NCBI GenBank assembly: GCA_002323995.1
Contig: DCQY01000032.1
Location: forward strand, 1-18,261
Direction of reading: 5' to 3'
DNA length: 18,261 bases
DNA from: Akkermansiaceae bacterium UBA1506
Lineage (GTDB): Bacteria > Verrucomicrobiota > Verrucomicrobiia > Verrucomicrobiales > DEV007
Shown here piece after piece: positions 14,761 through 18,261 of the stretch (position 1 is its first letter; each line of letters starts with the position of its first letter). The translations under genes were made by a program, and so were the position numbers. The notes under the pieces are model-generated. The model was not told where the DNA came from. It was given only the letters and a program-made list of their open reading frames with translations, and made no database searches.

Positions 14761-16857
14761 ATGCCGATCTTCGCTGCAGTCATTTTCCTGAGCGCTTTTC
14801 TTCTTTTTCAGGTGCAACCTGTCATCGCCCGCTACATTCTCCCGTGGTATGGCGGGAGCCCGGCGGTCTGGACTACCTGTCTGCTCTTTTTCCAGTGCGG
14901 TCTTCTTTGCGGCTATGCCTATGCCCACGGGCTTGTCACTCTTCTTCGTGAGAAGCGTAAAATTCAATTGGGGCTTCATCTCGGGCTTCTCGCTCTCTCT
15001 CTCCTTATTCTGCCGATCACGCCCGATGATGGCCTTCGCCCCGAAAGCGTCAGTGAGAACCCGGCCGGTGGTATCCTGAAACTTCTCTCTCTCACTGTAG
15101 GTTTCCCCTATCTGCTTCTATCCGCTTCGGGGCCTCTGCTTCAGCATTGGTTCGCTGAAAGTTATCCCGGCAAATCACCCTATCGCCTCTACGCGATTTC
15201 CAACGTCGGCTCCATCTTGGGTCTACTCACCTACCCCTTTGTGTTTGAGCCGCTCATGGGCGTAACGATTCAAACCGTGCTTTGGTCTGCCGCATTCGCC
15301 GTCTACGGCATTGGCGCTGCCGCTTGTGGAATCACCTTTTTAAAAAAAGCCAAGACGAACACTTCATTCGAAATTCCTGCCGATCGAGGCGGGGAACGCC
15401 CCTTTCGAAAGCTCGACTGTATCCTCTGGGTCGCTTTTGCTGCCTGCGGTTCCATGCTTCTGCTATCGCTAACGAATCAAATGTGCCAGGACGTCGCTGT
15501 GGTTCCCTTCCTCTGGGTCTTACCGCTCGCACTCTATTTGCTGACCTTTGTCATCACCTTCGATCACTCTCGTTGGTATAATCGATGGGCAGCTATTCCA
15601 CTGACGGTTTGTGCGGTTGGAGCAGTGGCATACCTCATCAATCAGCAATTCGCATGGGAAGAAATGCACATCGGCTGGCAGATTGCCATCTATGTGGGAG
15701 CAATTTTCTTTGGCTGTCTCGTCTGCCACGGCGAAGTCGTTCGGATCAAGCCCCCGTCACGGAACCTGACAGCATTCTACCTCGCAATTTCGCTAGGCGG
15801 AGCCCTGGGAGGTATCTTTGTCAGCCTTATCTCCCCTCTCATCTTCGATGGCTACTGGGAATTACATTTATCTCTCGTTTTTCTCGCCTTTCTCATTTCC
15901 GTTCAGTTGATCTACCAACTCAAGGAGAGGCGAACTTCGCGAGTTTTCATTGGCGGAAGCATCGCTTGGACAGGACTCATTACTGCCCTGCTTTGGGGGC
16001 TGAACGCCCACATCAAGGAAACCAAAGTAGGATCAAGAGCCGCCGCCCGCGGATTTTATGGAGTCCTTCGTGTTTATGATGTCGATCAACACAGCAGCGA
16101 ATACTTTCGCGCTCTCTACCACGGACGCATTTCTCATGGTCGCCAATACATTGATGTAGACCTGAGCAAAATGGCACCCACTTACTACTCCGAGAGAAGT
16201 GGTGTCGGAGCCGTATTCTCGTCGTATTCATCGCGAGTTGAACCAAAACCGATGCACGTCGGTGTGGTCGGGCTCGGCATCGGAACCATCTCCACCTACA
16301 TGCGACCGGGAGACCGTATCCGTTTCTACGAAATCAACCCGCAAGTCGAGGATCTCGCTAGAGATCACTTCTCCTATCTCTCAGACTGTCGAGGTGATGA
16401 AGTAGTTGTGCTTGGTGACGCGAGAATCTCTATGGAGAATGAGTGGAGCGATGGCGGCTCGCAGGAATTCGACGTCCTCCTGATCGACGCCTTCAGCGGT
16501 GATTCGATTCCCATCCATCTGCTTACGGTCGAAGCTCTTGAACTCTACGACAACCATCTCAAAGATAAGGGCGTCATCGCCATTCACGTCAGTAATCTCC
16601 ACCTTAATCTCAGCGATCTCGTCCACAACATGGCTGACAAGACAGGTTGGACAGCGACACGAGTTGAGTTGGACCCTAATTACGAGCAGCACATGCTCTA
16701 CTATTCCGACTGGATCCTGCTAAGCAAAGATCCTGTCTTCCATGACGCACTTGAGCAAGACGGATACGGGTCCTACTGGTATGAAGCACTGCCCAAGGAT
16801 CTAATCTGGACAGACGACTACAGCAATTTGTTCGGCGTGATTGACTGGGAAAAATGA
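14761..16857 (+). CDS. Fused membrane (MFS-like)/spermidine synthase-like protein
   Basis: A 698-residue two-part protein. Residues 1 to about 415 are very hydrophobic, with many membrane spans and the family signature FLLFQVQPVIARYILPWYGG (13-32) followed by SPAVWTTCLLFFQ. Residues about 430-698 form a soluble class I methyltransferase/spermidine-synthase-like fold: SAM-type glycine loop VGLGIGT (503-509), acidic FYEINP (522-527), LGDAR (551-555), LIDAFSGDSIP (574-584) and WTDDYSNLF (683-691). The usual database name is fused MFS/spermidine synthase, but whether it makes or moves polyamines is not established. The classical GGGDG of spermidine synthase is replaced by GLGIG, as in this subfamily. 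No polyamine genes surround it. It may be cotranscribed with the VOC gene (53-nt gap). The stop is 8 nt from the convergent SDR stop. Confidence 0.9.
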   Translation: MPIFAAVIFLSAFLLFQVQPVIARYILPWYGGSPAVWTTCLLFFQCGLLCGYAYAHGLVTLLREKRKIQLGLHLGLLALSLLILPITPDDGLRPESVSENPAGGILKLLSLTVGFPYLLLSASGPLLQHWFAESYPGKSPYRLYAISNVGSILGLLTYPFVFEPLMGVTIQTVLWSAAFAVYGIGAAACGITFLKKAKTNTSFEIPADRGGERPFRKLDCILWVAFAACGSMLLLSLTNQMCQDVAVVPFLWVLPLALYLLTFVITFDHSRWYNRWAAIPLTVCAVGAVAYLINQQFAWEEMHIGWQIAIYVGAIFFGCLVCHGEVVRIKPPSRNLTAFYLAISLGGALGGIFVSLISPLIFDGYWELHLSLVFLAFLISVQLIYQLKERRTSRVFIGGSIAWTGLITALLWGLNAHIKETKVGSRAAARGFYGVLRVYDVDQHSSEYFRALYHGRISHGRQYIDVDLSKMAPTYYSERSGVGAVFSSYSSRVEPKPMHVGVVGLGIGTISTYMRPGDRIRFYEINPQVEDLARDHFSYLSDCRGDEVVVLGDARISMENEWSDGGSQEFDVLLIDAFSGDSIPIHLLTVEALELYDNHLKDKGVIAIHVSNLHLNLSDLVHNMADKTGWTATRVELDPNYEQHMLYYSDWILLSKDPVFHDALEQDGYGSYWYEALPKDLIWTDDYSNLFGVIDWEK

Positions 16858-16865
16858 CTCTCTCT

Positions 16866-17633
16866 TCACTCTGCCTCGTAGGGCCATTGCGCTTTCGTCC
16901 AAAGTCCGCCGTCGACATAGATGGTTTGGCCAGTGACAAACTCCGCTGAGTCACCGGCGAGGTGAACCACCATATTCGCAATATCTTGCGGTTTCCCAAC
17001 TCGCCCCGCCGGCGTCAACGGTGACCATGTTCCTGCGTAGTCAGGCGATTCATCGCGTGTTCGCTCAATCTCGATCGCTCCCGGTGCAACGCAGTTAACC
17101 CGAATTCCATACTGACCGAGCTCACAAGCACTCACCCGGGTCAATTGTTCCAAACCACCCTTGGAAGCACAATAATCAACGAGGTTTAGAAACGGTTGCT
17201 TATTCGCGCCCGATCCGATGTTGATGATTGCACCGCCCCGCCCCTGTTCCTTCATGACCTGCCCTGCAATTTGAGTGCAGAGAAAAGTTCCCTTCAAGTT
17301 CGTCCTAATGGTCTTGTCCCAATCTTCTTCGGATAATTCAAGCACTGAAGCGAACGTCTGTCGCCCAGCATTACTCACCATACAATCAAGACTCCCCAAT
17401 TCTGCAGTAACGGCAGAAATCATCGCTTCGACTTCCGACTTCGTCCCCACATCCCCTTTAGCGATAAGACATCGGCATCCCTTCGACTCAATCACGGCCT
17501 GAGTCTCTCTGGCACCAACCTCATCTGAGTAGTAATTGACAGCGACATCCCAACCAGCATCAGCCAGACCGTAGGCGATTCCCCGTCCGACCCCTTTACT
17601 GGCCCCTGTGACTAGCGCAACTTTTGTTTTCAT
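16866..17633 (-). CDS. SDR family NAD(P)-dependent oxidoreductase
   Basis: A 255-residue classical short-chain dehydrogenase/reductase, cytoplasmic. Cofactor loop TGASKGVG (9-16), NAG (88-90), structural Asn112 in RTNLKGTF, catalytic Ser141 (NIGSG), Tyr154 and Lys158 (YCASK), and the C-terminal FVTGQTIYVDGG (232-243). All catalytic tetrad residues are present, so it should be active. VNYYSDEVGA after beta-2 lacks an acidic residue at the end of the strand, which leans towards NADP(H), though this is only inference. Relatives are often annotated glucose 1-dehydrogenase or 3-oxoacyl-ACP reductase; no substrate can be read from the sequence or the neighbours. It is convergent with the MFS fusion (8-nt gap) and divergent from the CxxC protein (82-nt gap). 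AGAAG about 8 nt upstream of the ATG may be a weak ribosome-binding site. Confidence 0.92.
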   Translation of the reverse strand: MKTKVALVTGASKGVGRGIAYGLADAGWDVAVNYYSDEVGARETQAVIESKGCRCLIAKGDVGTKSEVEAMISAVTAELGSLDCMVSNAGRQTFASVLELSEEDWDKTIRTNLKGTFLCTQIAGQVMKEQGRGGAIINIGSGANKQPFLNLVDYCASKGGLEQLTRVSACELGQYGIRVNCVAPGAIEIERTRDESPDYAGTWSPLTPAGRVGKPQDIANMVVHLAGDSAEFVTGQTIYVDGGLWTKAQWPYEAE

Positions 17634-17715
17634 AGCAGAGCTTCTTTCAATTCAGCAGGATGGCACTCGGTGTCAAAACCATTCGTCTTCAGATTCCACG
17701 GAATCCACGCTTGCA

Positions 17716-18123
17716 ATGACCGATTTATCAATTAAAAACCTAATCGTGTTGAAACAAATCGCCACAACCTTGGCTCTCCTAGCAGCCATCTTACTCACTG
17801 ATATCCAATGGAGCGCCATGCAATCTGTCACCTGGGTGAAGATGGTGTCAGAGGGCGATCGGAGCGCGGGATTGGTAGGGCGAATCGCGCAGACGGTTTC
17901 GGGCAGCGTTCCCTGTGATCACTGCGTAGCGCTTGAGAAAGAACGCAGTTCTGATAAAGAAGAAACCCTCAACTTGCTGACCAAGTTTCAAGTCATGGCC
18001 CCTATCGGCAGGGACTCTCTTCAATTTTCTCATCCTGGAGCTCCACTTTTTCTTATTGAGGATTCCAACCTGATTCCGGCAAAAATTGCGCCAGGGCGTA
18101 TCGATCACCCTCCACGGGCCTAA
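17716..18123 (+). CDS. Small membrane-anchored CxxC protein, function unknown
   Basis: A 135-residue protein with one N-terminal hydrophobic segment (about 15-29, ATTLALLAAILLTDI), then an extracytoplasmic region with QSVTWVKMV (36-44) and a short CxxC-centred stretch GSVPCDHCVALEK (63-75). The tail is charged and then hydrophobic (LFLIEDSNLIP, 111-121). The WxxM ... PCxxCxAL arrangement resembles a family of short hypothetical proteins I recall from Verrucomicrobiota, usually with PCPLCKAI-like motifs and sometimes near metal-efflux or TonB genes. That link is from memory and unverified. The two cysteines suggest metal binding or a disulfide. A longer frame opens at 17608, but it would run into the divergent SDR gene start; the ATG at 17716 places the hydrophobic segment properly. 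What lies downstream is outside the window. Confidence 0.65.
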   Translation: MTDLSIKNLIVLKQIATTLALLAAILLTDIQWSAMQSVTWVKMVSEGDRSAGLVGRIAQTVSGSVPCDHCVALEKERSSDKEETLNLLTKFQVMAPIGRDSLQFSHPGAPLFLIEDSNLIPAKIAPGRIDHPPRA

Positions 18124-18172
18124 CCGTCTACATCCCGCCACCGTTCTAGTGGTCCCCCACTCAAATCCTCTC

Positions 18173-18218
18173 GGATCTTGAGCGCCTTCCCGTCTTATTA
18201 ATTTTGACGGAAAGATCC
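18173..18218. repeat. Imperfect inverted repeat after the CxxC gene
   Basis: GGATCTT (18173-18179) pairs with AAGATCC (18212-18218). Inside it TTCCCGTC (18187-18194) pairs with GACGG and the following A's (18206-18212) with one bulged C, around an AT-rich loop TTATTAATTTT. An unpaired GAGCGCC remains on the left arm. No T-run follows on the plus strand, so it is not a convincing intrinsic terminator. It may be a weak terminator, an operator, or chance. Confidence 0.4.
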
Positions 18219-18240
18219 TGGGTTCATTCCGACCCCGTCT

Positions 18241-18261
18241 AATCTACCCAATCTACCCAAT
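18241..18261. repeat. Start of a 9-bp tandem repeat cut by the window edge
   Basis: AATCTACCC occurs at 18241-18249 and 18250-18258 and begins again at 18259-18261, where the window ends. Two and a third copies are visible; the true copy number is unknown. Confidence 0.6.

Noticed and set aside
1..18261. CRISPR arrays, tRNA/rRNA genes, insertion sequences, toxin-antitoxin or phage-defence genes
   Set aside because: No regularly spaced repeats, transposase motifs, tRNA-like cloverleaf or defence-type domains were seen on either strand.

Overview
The window reads as an ordinary, gene-dense piece of a bacterial chromosome, most likely from a Verrucomicrobiota member (perhaps an Opitutia-type marine or environmental species). 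The best clue is the adjacent DUF1592 (haem c, PA14) and DUF1552 (Tat-exported) pair, which is characteristic of Planctomycetota and Verrucomicrobiota. The C-terminal CxxC membrane protein and the fused MFS/spermidine-synthase protein also fit. Assignment is by gene content and memory of families, not by a search. No rRNA, tRNA, CRISPR array, transposase, integrase or phage gene is visible, and no gap between genes exceeds about 210 bp.

Layout. From 4322 down to 55 on the minus strand runs a probable operon: an RlmI-type 23S rRNA cytosine methyltransferase, an SGNH-like membrane-anchored protein, an MBOAT O-acyltransferase, possibly a tiny membrane protein, and a rhodanese-domain lipoprotein. 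The SGNH/MBOAT pair is the usual core of an extracytoplasmic polysaccharide O-acetylation machine. Divergent from it, 4468-8161 holds the DUF1592/DUF1552 pair on the plus strand. It meets a TspO/MBR membrane protein tail to tail, with the two stop codons overlapping. Next come two ribosome-assembly GTPases, rsgA and engB, overlapping by 11 nt (8722-10429), then convergent hrpA, a full-length DEAH-box RNA helicase (14259-10438). With the RlmI-type gene this gives four RNA/ribosome genes in about 11 kb.

Divergent from hrpA are a small VOC-fold protein, with a good sigma70-like promoter only a few bases upstream of its ATG, and a 698-residue membrane/spermidine-synthase fusion. A minus-strand SDR oxidoreductase (17633-16866) and a divergent small CxxC membrane protein (17716-18123) follow. 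The last 138 bp hold an imperfect hairpin and the beginning of a 9-bp tandem repeat cut by the window edge.

The most unusual sequence feature is a perfect 20-bp inverted repeat with a 3-nt loop (2365-2407) inside the coding sequence of the SGNH-like protein. No clear new multi-gene system is evident. The candidates for a second look are that palindrome, the tiny ORF between the MBOAT and rhodanese genes, the PA14-containing cytochrome, and the CxxC protein with the structured DNA after it.
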